Assembly: GCF_019711595.1 (NCBI RefSeq)
Contig: NZ_JAIGNR010000001.1
Span: 992,001 to 1,056,000 of the forward strand
Source: Qipengyuania sphaerica
GTDB lineage: Bacteria; Pseudomonadota; Alphaproteobacteria; Sphingomonadales; Sphingomonadaceae
Direction: 5' to 3'
Length of the DNA stretch: 64,000 bases
In this document: in pieces, positions 53,251 through 63,744 of the stretch
Position numbering within the stretch: the stretch's first letter is position 1
Layout: every line of letters starts with the position of its first letter
Made by a program: the position numbers and the translations under genes
Notes under the pieces: model-generated
Told to the model about the DNA's origin: nothing
The model's database searches: none
The model's input: the letters and a program-made list of their open reading frames with translations, nothing else

Positions 53251-54426
53251 TCAGGCGGCGTTCTCGACCCGGTTCCGACCGCGAGCCTTCGCCTTGTAGA
53301 GCGCATCGTCGGCGCGGCAGATGACGTCGTCGATCGTGCGGTCTTTCGTCCATGACGAGAGGCCGATCGAGCAGGTCGTACCTGTTTCCTTTATGCCGAT
53401 CCTGTCGGCGATACCGGCAATCTGCTCGCGCAGGCTTTCGGTGGCATTGCGGGCTGTTTCCGTATCCGGTGTGTCGATGACCACTGCAAACTCTTCCCCG
53501 CCGAGGCGCACGGCGCAATGGTCGCCCTCGGGCAGGCCGGCCACGATGTGGTTGATCGCCTTGCTCACGTGTACGAGCACCTTGTCGCCCACGACATGAC
53601 CGTGGCGGTCGTTGATCGACTTGAAATTGTCGAGGTCGAGCGAGAGGAGGTGGCGGTCCCGCTGGCCTTCTGCCTTGCGAGTGAATTCGAAGAAGGCGCG
53701 GCGGTTCAGAAGGCCCGTCAACGGGTCGCGGAATGCGAGGAATTCCGCGTGGGCGAGCGATTCGGCCAGCTCTTCGGATAACAAGCGGTTCTCCACCAGC
53801 GCGCGCGAGGTCTGCAACCGCTGGCTCGAAAGCGCATAGGCAAAGGCCATGAAGACCGCCGCCATGCAAATGACCGCGATGATCGAGGCGGACAGCATTT
53901 CCGCCGAATTCAGCCAGAGGACCAGCGAGAAACAGCCCACGAAGCCGGCGAGGAAGTGGCCGAACAGCCGCTGTGTGGGGGCAAGAATGGCTGTTATGAG
54001 ACTCACACCGACCAGCGCGCCGCCGCCCAGCACCATGGTTGCGGGCACGAGGACCGGATCGGCCATGACCGTGGCGAGCAGGTAGCCCCAGCTCGCACCG
54101 CCCAAAAGCAAGGCGAAACCGACATAGGGCAGGGTCCAGCCATAGTCGGTTCCGGCATGTATCCTTCGGCCGAGTATCTCGGCGGCTAGTCCCGTATGTG
54201 TTGTTGCTGCCAGTCTTGCGACCAAGGGCAGAACGAAAATCTCGCCGTTCGGCAAGTGCGTTGCTGCCAAAACCATGGCGATCCACAGCAAGAGCTGTGC
54301 GGGCAGGTTCCGTCGTTCGACCTGGAGCACGCCCGAAAGAGTTTCGCGCAGCACCAGTGCCCCATGGTCGGGGCGATCGGTCACGACCAGGAAGCCCTGT
54401 TCGTCGACGACATTCGAAACTGGCAT
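53251..54426 (-). CDS. Membrane-bound GGDEF diguanylate cyclase
   Basis: The cyclase makes cyclic-di-GMP from two GTP. ATG at 54426 has GAGGAGG 8 nt upstream; 391 residues. About six transmembrane segments (residues 43-195) precede a short coiled-coil linker (200-225) and a GGDEF domain (about 228-388). The active-site motif is GGEEF (309-313), with metal-binding Asp in SLDLDNFKSIND. The RxxD inhibitory site expected five residues before GGEEF is absent, so product feedback at that site should be missing. A PilZ receptor is encoded elsewhere in the window. Confidence 0.93.
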   Translation of the reverse strand: MPVSNVVDEQGFLVVTDRPDHGALVLRETLSGVLQVERRNLPAQLLLWIAMVLAATHLPNGEIFVLPLVARLAATTHTGLAAEILGRRIHAGTDYGWTLPYVGFALLLGGASWGYLLATVMADPVLVPATMVLGGGALVGVSLITAILAPTQRLFGHFLAGFVGCFSLVLWLNSAEMLSASIIAVICMAAVFMAFAYALSSQRLQTSRALVENRLLSEELAESLAHAEFLAFRDPLTGLLNRRAFFEFTRKAEGQRDRHLLSLDLDNFKSINDRHGHVVGDKVLVHVSKAINHIVAGLPEGDHCAVRLGGEEFAVVIDTPDTETARNATESLREQIAGIADRIGIKETGTTCSIGLSSWTKDRTIDDVICRADDALYKAKARGRNRVENAA

Positions 54427-54511
54427 GCGACAGGCCTCCTCAACCAATCGACATCAAAACCAGCGACCTGTTTCTTTTATCGTGCGCCGTTATGGTGCGG
54501 TGGCGTTACCG

Positions 54512-55327
54512 CTAATCCTCTGCGGGGCGATGTCCGCCCTGCGAATCCAGCAACCGGCGGACCTGTTCCGGATCAATATCCTCATGCTCGGTATTGACCG
54601 ACAGGAATATCTTCCCCTTCTTTATCTCCCTTTCGTAAAGAGTTGCTGAAACTCCGTCGACATCGTGGTCGGTCAGCATCTTGGCGATAGCGCCGCCGGT
54701 CGCACCGATTACGCTGCTCACGGCGGCCACCGGGCCGACTGCGGCGCTCGCCATGGCGCCCGCAACGGCTACCGGACCGATGCCGGGTATCATCAAGATG
54801 CCCACGCCCAACACGGCCCCTGCGACACCTGCCCCGGTGATTGCGCCAGCGACGCTCGCTGCGCTGTAACCCTTAGGAGGATTGTAACTTTCAGAAAGAT
54901 ATTCGCTGGCACGCCATACCATGGCGATTGCGTCGTCGGGAACGCCCTCTATTCCCAAAATCGTCACCGCACGGTTGGCGGCTTCAGGGTTGTCGAAGAT
55001 CGCCGTGACGAGGTGTTGCTTCTCACGCGCCATTTCCTGCACGGCCTTGGCAAATGCAGTGGAGAAGCGCGCGCGCTCGCGCTCGCTGCGGAAGCTTGCC
55101 CTGAGACCGGCCGAATTATGCAGTTTTCGGACGCTGGGAGTGCGGACCTTCGCGAACAGCGTGCGGAGCAACATTTCCACGGTCGTGCGGCGCAGTTTCT
55201 GGTCGGTCCCGCGATTAATCCATTCGAGCGCGGTCGGCCGGGGATGCGCATCCTCCAGAAAATAGAGTGCAGGCAGTTCTGCCGCCTTCACGACATATGC
55301 GTGTGCAGGTGCCCCCGTATCGCCCAT
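54512..55327 (-). CDS. YflT-like stress domain with glycine-zipper membrane region
   Basis: The 271-residue protein has a charged N-terminal part (about 1-100), a general-stress-protein-17M/YflT-like segment (about 104-145, HLVTAIFDNPEAANRAVTILG), a glycine-zipper hydrophobic stretch (about 155-215, GAITGAGVAGAVLGVGILM), and a charged C-terminus returning to a ferredoxin-like strand. Such glycine-rich stretches insert into or oligomerise on membranes. The role is unknown. It is divergent from the unknown gene at 55511. Confidence 0.7.
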   Translation of the reverse strand: MGDTGAPAHAYVVKAAELPALYFLEDAHPRPTALEWINRGTDQKLRRTTVEMLLRTLFAKVRTPSVRKLHNSAGLRASFRSERERARFSTAFAKAVQEMAREKQHLVTAIFDNPEAANRAVTILGIEGVPDDAIAMVWRASEYLSESYNPPKGYSAASVAGAITGAGVAGAVLGVGILMIPGIGPVAVAGAMASAAVGPVAAVSSVIGATGGAIAKMLTDHDVDGVSATLYEREIKKGKIFLSVNTEHEDIDPEQVRRLLDSQGGHRPAED

Positions 55328-55510
55328 GCAGCAAGGTTAACCCAAGATGCTGAAAAAGCAAAAACCATTTGTTGAATGACCGGCCCGTTTGGTTCTTGCT
55401 GCTTGCTTTCGACCAGTTAAGGCGGCGGTGAGAATTTCGGATTGCCGTTATCTTTTTGGAAATCGCCCGAGAATATAGCCAGTTAAGACCGGAGGATTTG
55501 GGATCAGGCG

Positions 55511-56383
55511 ATGTTACTTATTGGCGGAAGCGGACGGATTTTCTTGTCGCTCGTCCTCGCGCTGCTGTTCGGGATGCTTGCCTTGTGGGCGATTTCCGAA
55601 GCCGATGGCGGTTCGCTGAGGCTGGGCGGCTTCATGTTGCTGCTCGCCTCGCTGCACCGGGGAATTGTCTCATTCCGTCTGATGGACAGCGAAGTGCCGG
55701 TCATCCAGGCTTATTCAGAGGGCCTCCGGCTGCACCCGATGATTGCTTCCCGGCGTCAGATTGAATGGCCGGACGTCAAGAAAGTCTGGGTCCTCGACCT
55801 TTTCTTGCCACCCTATCTGCCCTTGCCGCTAAAATACCTCGTCATCCAGACGCGCTCGAGCGGCTTCTTCGACCAGCAAAGCCGGTTGCTTCCGACCAGC
55901 TTCTTCGGAACCTATTTTCTTCCCGCGCGGCTGTTTCACGGCGGGGGGAAGGCGGCCCGGCAATTCGAGCGGTTCGTGAAAATCCAGCTTGAAGCCGACC
56001 GCGAGGCGGCCCGGGGAGAGCTGCAAGAGAGCCCGTTCGACAGAAGCTTGCGATGGTCAATCCTCGAAAAGTCAATCCTGCCCATGCCCAAGGACGGCCC
56101 AGACGAAGAGGCGCTTGTCGAAGCCACGCAGCAGGCAATGATGCGCGAGGTCGGAGTGCATGAGGACATCATGGATGAAGATTGGGTGGCCGAGATCAAG
56201 AGCCAGCCTGCGGTCAGGAAACTGGAGGGGCTTGCCGGGGATTGGGCGCGCGAGATCGCTGCCGAGGAAGGCGCTGCAAAGCGCGAGGATCGGCGCAAGC
56301 CGGTGTTCGGCAAAGCACAGCCCACTCCGCCTGCGAATTCCAAGCGGAGCGCGATGCTGAACGGAAGGCCGGTCGAGCTTTAG
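55511..56383 (+). CDS. Membrane-anchored protein of unknown function
   Basis: The 290-residue product has two N-terminal transmembrane segments (about 8-27 and 37-55), a PH-like beta region (about 60-150, IEWPDVKKVWVLD is typical of bacterial PH-domain edges) and a charged helical C-terminal half (about 150-260). A GGAGGA ribosome-binding-like sequence is 14 nt upstream of the ATG. CCAGTTAAG occurs twice in the 183-bp upstream gap. The 3' end overlaps leuA by 4 nt. Confidence 0.65.
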   Translation: MLLIGGSGRIFLSLVLALLFGMLALWAISEADGGSLRLGGFMLLLASLHRGIVSFRLMDSEVPVIQAYSEGLRLHPMIASRRQIEWPDVKKVWVLDLFLPPYLPLPLKYLVIQTRSSGFFDQQSRLLPTSFFGTYFLPARLFHGGGKAARQFERFVKIQLEADREAARGELQESPFDRSLRWSILEKSILPMPKDGPDEEALVEATQQAMMREVGVHEDIMDEDWVAEIKSQPAVRKLEGLAGDWAREIAAEEGAAKREDRRKPVFGKAQPTPPANSKRSAMLNGRPVEL

Positions 56384-58065
56384 GCAGCCGGAGAGACTGC
56401 CGAATTGGCGGCACTGAGCACTGCGCGCACGCTGGCAGTGGCGACGTCCTCGTCGATCCCGACGCCCCAGATGGTGCGCCCTTCGGGAGTGCGGCATTCG
56501 AGATAGGCCGCAGCCCGGCTGTCGCGGCCCGTCGTCAGCGCGTGCTCGGTATAATCGACGATTTCCAGCGTCAGCCCGAAGGCCTCCTCGATCGTGGTCA
56601 GGACCGACGAGATGAGGCCGTTTCCGCGGCCTGACACAGTCTGCTCCTGTCCTCTTACGGCGATGGTCCCGCTGAACAGGCGCGTGCCGTCGGTGGCGCG
56701 GCGTTCCTCGTAGTCGACCAGCTGGAAGTGCTTGTCCTCGGTCTGGACGTGATAGGCCCGTCTGAACGCGTCCCAGATATCGTCCGCGTTGAGCTCGCGG
56801 CCCAGTTTGTCGGCCATGCGCTGGACGTGCGGGCTGAAATCGGCCTGCATCTTCTTGGGCAGCTTGAGGCCCTGGCTCTGCTCGAGCACCCATGCGAAGC
56901 CGCCTTTGCCCGACTGCGAATTGACGCGGATGACCGCTTCGTAACTGCGCCCGAGATCGGCCGGGTCGATGGGCAGGTAGGGCACGCGCCAGTGCGGGTC
57001 ATTCTGTACCTCGTGCGCGGCGAAGCCCTTCTTGATCGCGTCCTGGTGGCTGCCGGAAAAGGCCGTGTAGACGAGTTCCCCGCCATAGGGATGGCGCTGG
57101 TGAACGGGTAATTCGTTGCAATATTCGACCGTCTCGATCACGCGGTCGATGTCGGAGAAGTCGAGCTTCGGATCGACCCCTTGCGTGTACATATTGAGCG
57201 CCATGGTAACGAGGCAGCAATTGCCCGTGCGCTCGCCATTTCCGAACAGGCAGCCCTCGACGCGGTCCGCCCCTGCCATCAGCGCCAGTTCCGCCGCAGC
57301 GACGCCGGTGCCGCGGTCGTTATGGGTGTGTAGGCTGATGACTGCGCTCTCCCGGTTCGGCAGGTTGCGGATGAAGTACTCGACTTGGTCGGCGTAGATA
57401 TTGGGCGTCGCCGCCTCGACCGTGGCAGGCAGGTTGAGGATGATCGGATGCTCGGGCGTGGGGGCGAGCACTTCCATTACCGCCTCGCAAACCTCGAGGC
57501 TGAAATCGAGTTCGGCGGTCGAGAAGGTCTCGGGCGAATACTGGAAATGCCAGTCGGTGCCAGGCTGCTTGCCTGCCTCGTCGCGCATGACCTTGGCGCC
57601 GTGCACTGCGATGTCGCGTACCTGGTCTTTCGTCATGCCGAAGACCACTTCGCGCCATGCGGGGCTGACTGCGTTGTACAGATGGACGATCGCCGCGCGC
57701 GCGCCGGAAAGGCTCGCGAAGCTGGTGCGGATCAGATCCTCGCGGCTCTGGGTGAGGACCTGCACGATCACGTCGTCTGGGATGCGGCCCGATTTCACCA
57801 GACCCGAGATGAAATCGAACTCGGTCGCGCCCGCGCTGGGGAATCCGACCTCTATTTCCTTCACACCCACTTCGACGAGCAGGTCGAAGAAGCGGTTCTT
57901 CTTGTGCGCATCCATCGGGTCGACAATCGCCTGGTTGCCATCGCGCAGGTCGGTGGAAAGCCAGCGGGGCGGGGTGGTGATAATGCGCGTGGGCCATTGC
58001 CGGTCGGGCAGGGGGACCTGCGGGAAAGGCGAATATTTGGCGCTCGGATCGCTGAGCATGGGCAT
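56380..58065 (-). CDS. leuA: 2-isopropylmalate synthase (long LeuA2-type)
   Basis: LeuA condenses acetyl-CoA with 2-oxoisovalerate, the first step of leucine synthesis. ATG at 58065 (or 58059) gives about 561 residues, the longer form with an N-terminal extension as in Mycobacterium and yeast. DLRDGNQAIVDPM carries the catalytic Arg and metal Asp; HTHNDRGTG carries the metal-binding His pair; the C-terminal LeuA dimer domain (about 440-550) is the leucine-sensing region. It lies downstream of lldD with a 179-bp gap containing two TTGCGCAA palindromes. Confidence 0.96.
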   Translation of the reverse strand: MPMLSDPSAKYSPFPQVPLPDRQWPTRIITTPPRWLSTDLRDGNQAIVDPMDAHKKNRFFDLLVEVGVKEIEVGFPSAGATEFDFISGLVKSGRIPDDVIVQVLTQSREDLIRTSFASLSGARAAIVHLYNAVSPAWREVVFGMTKDQVRDIAVHGAKVMRDEAGKQPGTDWHFQYSPETFSTAELDFSLEVCEAVMEVLAPTPEHPIILNLPATVEAATPNIYADQVEYFIRNLPNRESAVISLHTHNDRGTGVAAAELALMAGADRVEGCLFGNGERTGNCCLVTMALNMYTQGVDPKLDFSDIDRVIETVEYCNELPVHQRHPYGGELVYTAFSGSHQDAIKKGFAAHEVQNDPHWRVPYLPIDPADLGRSYEAVIRVNSQSGKGGFAWVLEQSQGLKLPKKMQADFSPHVQRMADKLGRELNADDIWDAFRRAYHVQTEDKHFQLVDYEERRATDGTRLFSGTIAVRGQEQTVSGRGNGLISSVLTTIEEAFGLTLEIVDYTEHALTTGRDSRAAAYLECRTPEGRTIWGVGIDEDVATASVRAVLSAANSAVSPAA

Positions 58066-58203
58066 TTCGGAAATACTCGTATCGGTTACTGCGGCTGGCG
58101 GGTCGTCCCTTGGGTGCGCGGCGCACCCTGATGGCACGCCAGTGTTAGCCCCAAGGGCTGGTAAGTCGCAGGATGTGTCCGAGACGGGTCATGCCATGCT
58201 GCA

Positions 58204-58211
58204 TTGCGCAA
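58204..58211. promoter_or_regulatory. TTGCGCAA palindrome, leuA upstream site 2
   Basis: The perfect 8-bp palindrome TTGCGCAA (extended to ATTGCGCAAT) lies in the leuA upstream region. A promoter-like -35 TTGATA (minus strand 58228-58223) with a 17-bp spacer puts a weak -10 next to it, so binding here could block the promoter. Confidence 0.5.
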
Positions 58212-58236
58212 TATTGCCGCGATATCAAGGACCAGT

Positions 58237-58244
58237 TTGCGCAA
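58237..58244. promoter_or_regulatory. TTGCGCAA palindrome, leuA upstream site 1
   Basis: This second copy begins exactly 33 bp from the first, three helical turns, and directly abuts the lldD stop. It lies 8 nt upstream of the putative leuA -35. A copy at 63751-63758 lies 6 nt upstream of the putative ilvB -35. Confidence 0.5.
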
Positions 58245-59393
58245 TTATCGCATTCTCAGCCGCTCCCGGTTCAATTGTTGCACCGATGTGACGCCCGTCA
58301 ATCGCATGGCGCGCTCGATCTCTTCCTTGAGGATCTGGAGAGCTCGCTCGACACCGTCCTGGCCTGCTGCAGCCAGGGCATAGAGATAAAGCCGACCGCC
58401 CGATGCCGCTGTCGCGCCCATGGCGAGGCTCTTCAGAACATGCGTCCCGCGCCGCACTCCGCCATCGAGGATGATCTCGATCTCGCCGCCTACTTCGTCA
58501 ACGATTTCCGAGAGCTGGTCAAACGGGGCGCGGCTGCCGTCGAGCTGCCTGCCTCCGTGATTGGAAATCCAGATAGCGTCGGCGCCGATCTCCACCGCGC
58601 GGCGCGCATCCCTGGCGCTCATCACACCCTTCAATGCAAAAGTGCCGCTCCAGTCCTGCCGGATTCGTGCGGCGGTATCCCAGTCCATGCCGGTGTCGAG
58701 CATGGTGTTGAAATATTCCTGGATGCTCACAGCCTTGCCGGTGCCTTCGCTGACGTAGCCATCGAGATTGGGCAGGCGGAATTTCGGGCCGAACACATAG
58801 TCCAGCGTCCATCGCGGCCGGGTGGCATAGCTCCACACCGAGGAAGTGGAGAAGCGGGGCGGCGTGGTGAAGCCCGATCGCAGGCAGCGTTCGCGCTTGC
58901 CCGAGACGATCGTATCCACGGTCAGCGCCAGCGCGTCGAAATCGGCGGCCTTGCAGCGCTCGATCATACTGGCGTTCAAACCCTTGTCCTTGTGGACGTA
59001 AAGCTGGAACAGCTTGGGCGCGCTCGTCAGCGCGGCGATTTCCTCGATAGAGTGCGTGGCGAGGCTGGAGATGCCGAACCATACGCCAAACTTTTCCGCC
59101 GCTTTCGCAACCGCCCGCTCGCCATCGCGGTGGAAGGCGCGCTGGAGGGCGGTGGGGCTGAGCATCAAAGGCAATTCGCTGCGGCAACCCATGATGGTGC
59201 AACTGGTGTCGATCGTGCCCACACCTGCCAGCACATCGGGCACGAGATCCACCTCGTCGAACGCGGCGGTATTGCGCGTCTTGGTGATCTCGTCGTCTGC
59301 CGCTCCGTCGATATAGTCGAACACCGGCCAGGGCAGGCGCGCCTTCGCCAGTTTTCGGAAGTCATCGATATTATGGCAGTCGGATAGCTTCAC
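58245..59393 (-). CDS. FMN-dependent alpha-hydroxy-acid oxidase/dehydrogenase (LldD-like)
   Basis: This FMN enzyme oxidises an L-2-hydroxy acid, such as lactate, to the keto acid. The GTG at 59393 overlaps the stop of the upstream GFA-like gene (GTGA), giving 382 residues. Active-site motifs of the family are present: KLFQLYVHKD, LALTVDTIVSGKR, FALKGVMSARDA with the catalytic-region Lys, and SNHGGRQLDG with the catalytic His and FMN-contacting Arg. Its place in the ilv cluster suggests a branched 2-hydroxy acid could be the substrate; lactate is equally possible. Confidence 0.92.
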   Translation of the reverse strand: MKLSDCHNIDDFRKLAKARLPWPVFDYIDGAADDEITKTRNTAAFDEVDLVPDVLAGVGTIDTSCTIMGCRSELPLMLSPTALQRAFHRDGERAVAKAAEKFGVWFGISSLATHSIEEIAALTSAPKLFQLYVHKDKGLNASMIERCKAADFDALALTVDTIVSGKRERCLRSGFTTPPRFSTSSVWSYATRPRWTLDYVFGPKFRLPNLDGYVSEGTGKAVSIQEYFNTMLDTGMDWDTAARIRQDWSGTFALKGVMSARDARRAVEIGADAIWISNHGGRQLDGSRAPFDQLSEIVDEVGGEIEIILDGGVRRGTHVLKSLAMGATAASGGRLYLYALAAAGQDGVERALQILKEEIERAMRLTGVTSVQQLNRERLRMR

Positions 59394-59995
59394 GTGCCCC
59401 CTGCTGCTTGACGTTCGGCAGGGGTGAGCCTGCGCGGTACGGCGATCGGTTCGAGAGTTTTCGAATCGAATAGAGGATTGCGGCGGCGATCGCCGGAGAA
59501 GAGGTCCTTTATCAACCGCTTGAAGAAGCGGCGCAGGAGCGCATTCATCGAGAGTGGTTTGAGCCCGCTGGTATCGCCGGGCGCATCATCGAGAAACAGG
59601 TGTCCGACCGGCTCGCCCAAAGCCGCGCGCCCTTCCGCATCGCAATTGGCGAGCAGGGTCGTCACATAAGGAAGCTTGCCCGTGGCGTAGGTGTTGAACA
59701 TCGGCGTGTCGCAGCATGTCGCATACCAGCGCAGTGTAGGCTTGTCGGTCATGTGCAGCCCGGCGAGCCGGTCCTTTCCGCTGGCAATTTTCAGCCGCGC
59801 GCATCGCGATTGGTAAAGCGCGGTCCCGCCATGTTCGTCGAGAATGCGTTCGGCTGCGCCAAGGTGGCGGGGCACTGCCTGGCAGTCGCTGCAATGGCAG
59901 ACGACGTAATCACCCTCGGCAGGCGTAGCCTGTTCGATGGTGCCGGTCACCGTGCCGCATTTGCACTGGAATTTTAGCGTGTTGGGTGCGCCCAT
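59390..59995 (-). CDS. GFA/CENP-V-like zinc protein (DUF6151 type)
   Basis: The 201-residue protein has the cysteine pattern of the glutathione-dependent-formaldehyde-activating-like fold: CKCG near the N-terminus, CHCSDCQ (about residues 33-39), and a later TCCDTP. These should bind structural and catalytic zinc. No enzymatic function is established for this subgroup. It lies 29 nt after ilvC and overlaps the FMN oxidase gene by 4 nt, so the oxidase is coupled to it. Confidence 0.8.
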   Translation of the reverse strand: MGAPNTLKFQCKCGTVTGTIEQATPAEGDYVVCHCSDCQAVPRHLGAAERILDEHGGTALYQSRCARLKIASGKDRLAGLHMTDKPTLRWYATCCDTPMFNTYATGKLPYVTTLLANCDAEGRAALGEPVGHLFLDDAPGDTSGLKPLSMNALLRRFFKRLIKDLFSGDRRRNPLFDSKTLEPIAVPRRLTPAERQAAGGT

Positions 59996-60024
59996 GGTCT
60001 CTCCTCCATGGGCGCGACCCTAGC

Positions 60025-61599
<1,575 letters not shown>

Positions 61600-61603
<4 letters not shown>

Positions 61604-61899
61604 TCGCCACGGTCCTGCCATACCGGCGCGAACATGCGGCCCGCGCCGTCATATTCGCCAATGAATTGGCGGCCACGGCGCACTGCTTCGAAATTCTCGG
61701 TCTGGCGGCTGAGGTCGAGTCCTTCGTCGATGAGGAGCCAGCTGCCGTCTTCCTGCGCCTGCGCCACATCCACGCCGAGGAAGCGCTGTCCGGTCTCCTC
61801 GATCCAGTCGAGCAACTGTTCGGCGTTCTCGCGGGTGTACCAGTTGCGGCGCTGGGCCTTGGCGGCGAGCGCCGCTGGGAGTTCCTTGGAGATAACCAT
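61600..61899 (-). CDS. Small unknown protein coupled between ilvB and ilvH
   Basis: The 99-residue product starts within the ilvB stop (TGATG) and ends within the ilvH start (ATGA), so it is translated in strict coupling with both subunits. It is charged and soluble, with helical first half (LPAALAAKAQRRNWYTREN) and a WLLIDEGLDL strand in the second. No cysteine, signal peptide or recognised motif. A role in assembly or regulation of acetolactate synthase is an attractive but untested idea. Confidence 0.82.
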
Positions 61900-63647
61900 C
61901 ACACCAGTGCCTTTGCTTCGTCGTCCATCGTGCCGCCGACCTGGTCGCCGTAGAGCAGCATGTCGGTATGCGCCGCGCCGCTGGGGATCATCGGAAAGCA
62001 ATTGGCTTCCTTCGCCACCTGGCAATCGACGATCACCGGGCCATCATGCGCGAGCATCGCTTCGATACCGGCGTCGAGCTGGCTTTCGTCCTCGATGCGG
62101 ATGCCTTTCCAGCCATAGGCTTCGGCCAGCTTCACGAAATCTGGCAGGCTGTCGGAATAGCTGTTCGAATAGCGGCTTTCATAGGTCAGTTCCTGCCACT
62201 GGCGGACCATACCCATGTACTCGTTGTTGAGAATGAAGATCTTCACCGGCAGGCGGAACTGACTGGCGGTGCCCAGCTCCTGGATGTTCATCTGGATGCT
62301 CGCCTCGCCCGCAATGTCGATCACCAGGCTATCCGGATTGCCCAGTTGCGCGCCGATGGCTGCGGGCAGGCCGTAACCCATCGTGCCGAGACCGCCGCTG
62401 GTGAGCCACTTGTTCGGGCCCATGAAGCCGAAATACTGCGCCGCCCACATCTGGTGCTGGCCGACTTCGGTGGTGATGATCGGGTCGCGGTCCTTGGTCA
62501 GCGCGAAGAGACGTTCGATGCTCTTCTGCGGCATGATTGCATCCTTGCGCTCCGGATAGGCGAGGCAGTCGCGTGCCTTCCAGCCGAGGATGCGGGCCTT
62601 CCATTCGGAAAGGTCGCGCGGCTTGCGATTGCCGAGGCCCTCGATCAGCTGTTCGAGGACATGTCCGCAATCGCCCACGATGCCGAGATCGACGGGCACG
62701 ATCTTGTTGATCTGCGCGCGGTCGATATCGATATGGATCTTCTTGGCTTCGGGCGCGAAGGCATCGAGGCGGCCGGTCACGCGGTCGTCGAAACGCGCGC
62801 CGATCGCGACGATCAGGTCCGCGCGGTTCATCGCCATGTTGGCTTCGTAAGTGCCATGCATGCCGAGCATGCCGAGCCAGTCGGGATGGTCGGCGGGAAA
62901 TGCGCCCAGACCCATCAGTGTGCTGGTGAGCGGCGCGCCGGTGGTGTGTTGGAGCTTGCGCAACAGCTCGGACGCGCGCGGTCCGGCATTGATGACGCCC
63001 CCCCCGGTGTAGAGAACCGGACGCTCCGCATTGGCGAGCATCTCCACCGCCTCGGCAATCTCGTCCGCCGCGCCGACCATGCGCGGCTGGTAGCGATGCG
63101 AGGGAAGCGGGGCTTCGTCCTGCTCGTCCCACGAGGCGAGCGCGATCTGCACGTCCTTGGGGATGTCGACCACCACCGGACCCGGCCGACCCGTGGTCGC
63201 GATGCGAAAGGCTTCCTCGATCGTGGCGCGCAGCCGCTCGGGGTCCTTCACGAGGTAATTGTGCTTGGTGCAATGGCGCGTGAGGCCGACCGTGTCTGCT
63301 TCCTGGAAGGCATCGGTCCCGATCAGCGCGGTCGGCACCTGGCCGGTGATCACCACCATCGGGATCGAATCCATGTAGGCATCGGCAATGCCGGTCACCG
63401 CATTGGTCGCACCCGGGCCGCTGGTAACCAGCACCACACCGGGCTTTCCGGTGGAGCGCGCATAGCCTTCCGCCGCGTGCGCCGCGCCTGCTTCATGGCG
63501 CACGAGGATGTGGCGGATATCGCTGTCTGCAAAGAGTTCGTCATAGATCGGCAACACCGCGCCGCCGGGGTAGCCGAAGACGAATTCGACTCCCTGCCGC
63601 TTGAGGCATTCGATCAATATGGCAGCTCCGCTGCGCTCTTCGGACAC
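61899..63647 (-). CDS. ilvB: Acetolactate synthase large subunit
   Basis: The thiamine-diphosphate enzyme makes acetolactate or acetohydroxybutyrate. The GTG at 63647 is preferred over ATG 63671 because GGAGG lies 5 nt before it; the product is 582 residues. [15 protein letters not shown] and [15 protein letters not shown] (catalytic Glu) mark the N-terminal domain; [15 protein letters not shown] and NNEYMG form the ThDP-binding motif, with the Asp of GDG replaced as commonly seen in alphaproteobacterial enzymes. It heads the ilv operon. Confidence 0.97.
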   Translation of the reverse strand: MSEERSGAAILIECLKRQGVEFVFGYPGGAVLPIYDELFADSDIRHILVRHEAGAAHAAEGYARSTGKPGVVLVTSGPGATNAVTGIADAYMDSIPMVVITGQVPTALIGTDAFQEADTVGLTRHCTKHNYLVKDPERLRATIEEAFRIATTGRPGPVVVDIPKDVQIALASWDEQDEAPLPSHRYQPRMVGAADEIAEAVEMLANAERPVLYTGGGVINAGPRASELLRKLQHTTGAPLTSTLMGLGAFPADHPDWLGMLGMHGTYEANMAMNRADLIVAIGARFDDRVTGRLDAFAPEAKKIHIDIDRAQINKIVPVDLGIVGDCGHVLEQLIEGLGNRKPRDLSEWKARILGWKARDCLAYPERKDAIMPQKSIERLFALTKDRDPIITTEVGQHQMWAAQYFGFMGPNKWLTSGGLGTMGYGLPAAIGAQLGNPDSLVIDIAGEASIQMNIQELGTASQFRLPVKIFILNNEYMGMVRQWQELTYESRYSNSYSDSLPDFVKLAEAYGWKGIRIEDESQLDAGIEAMLAHDGPVIVDCQVAKEANCFPMIPSGAAHTDMLLYGDQVGGTMDDEAKALV

Positions 63648-63672
63648 TTTTTCCTCCGTATTTAGACACATA

Positions 63673-63706
63673 TCGGCCCGGCGCTGGGGTCGTAGCGCCG
63701 GGCCGA
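63673..63706 (-). other. GC-rich hairpin in the ilvB leader
   Basis: A perfect 13-bp stem (63673-63685 with 63694-63706) encloses an 8-nt loop. It starts 26 nt before the ilvB GTG and is not followed by a T-tract, so it is unlikely to be a standard terminator for miaA. It would form at the very 5' end of an mRNA started from the promoter at 63716-63744. Confidence 0.6.
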
Positions 63707-63715
63707 CAGAGCCTC

Positions 63716-63744
63716 CGTATGGGAAACGAAAGGTGTTCTGTCAA
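63716..63744 (-). promoter_or_regulatory. Candidate ilv operon promoter
   Basis: On the minus strand TTGACA (63744-63739) is a consensus -35; a 17-bp spacer leads to CATACG (63721-63716), a weak -10. It overlaps the miaA stop. The only support is sequence and position. Confidence 0.45.

Noticed and set aside
61968..63665. 565-codon plus-strand frame opposite ilvB
   Set aside because: It is antisense to the highly conserved acetolactate synthase sequence.
63541..63744. 67-codon minus-strand frame as an ilv leader peptide
   Set aside because: It begins at a TTG with no ribosome-binding site, runs deep into ilvB in another frame and has no run of Ile, Val or Leu codons.
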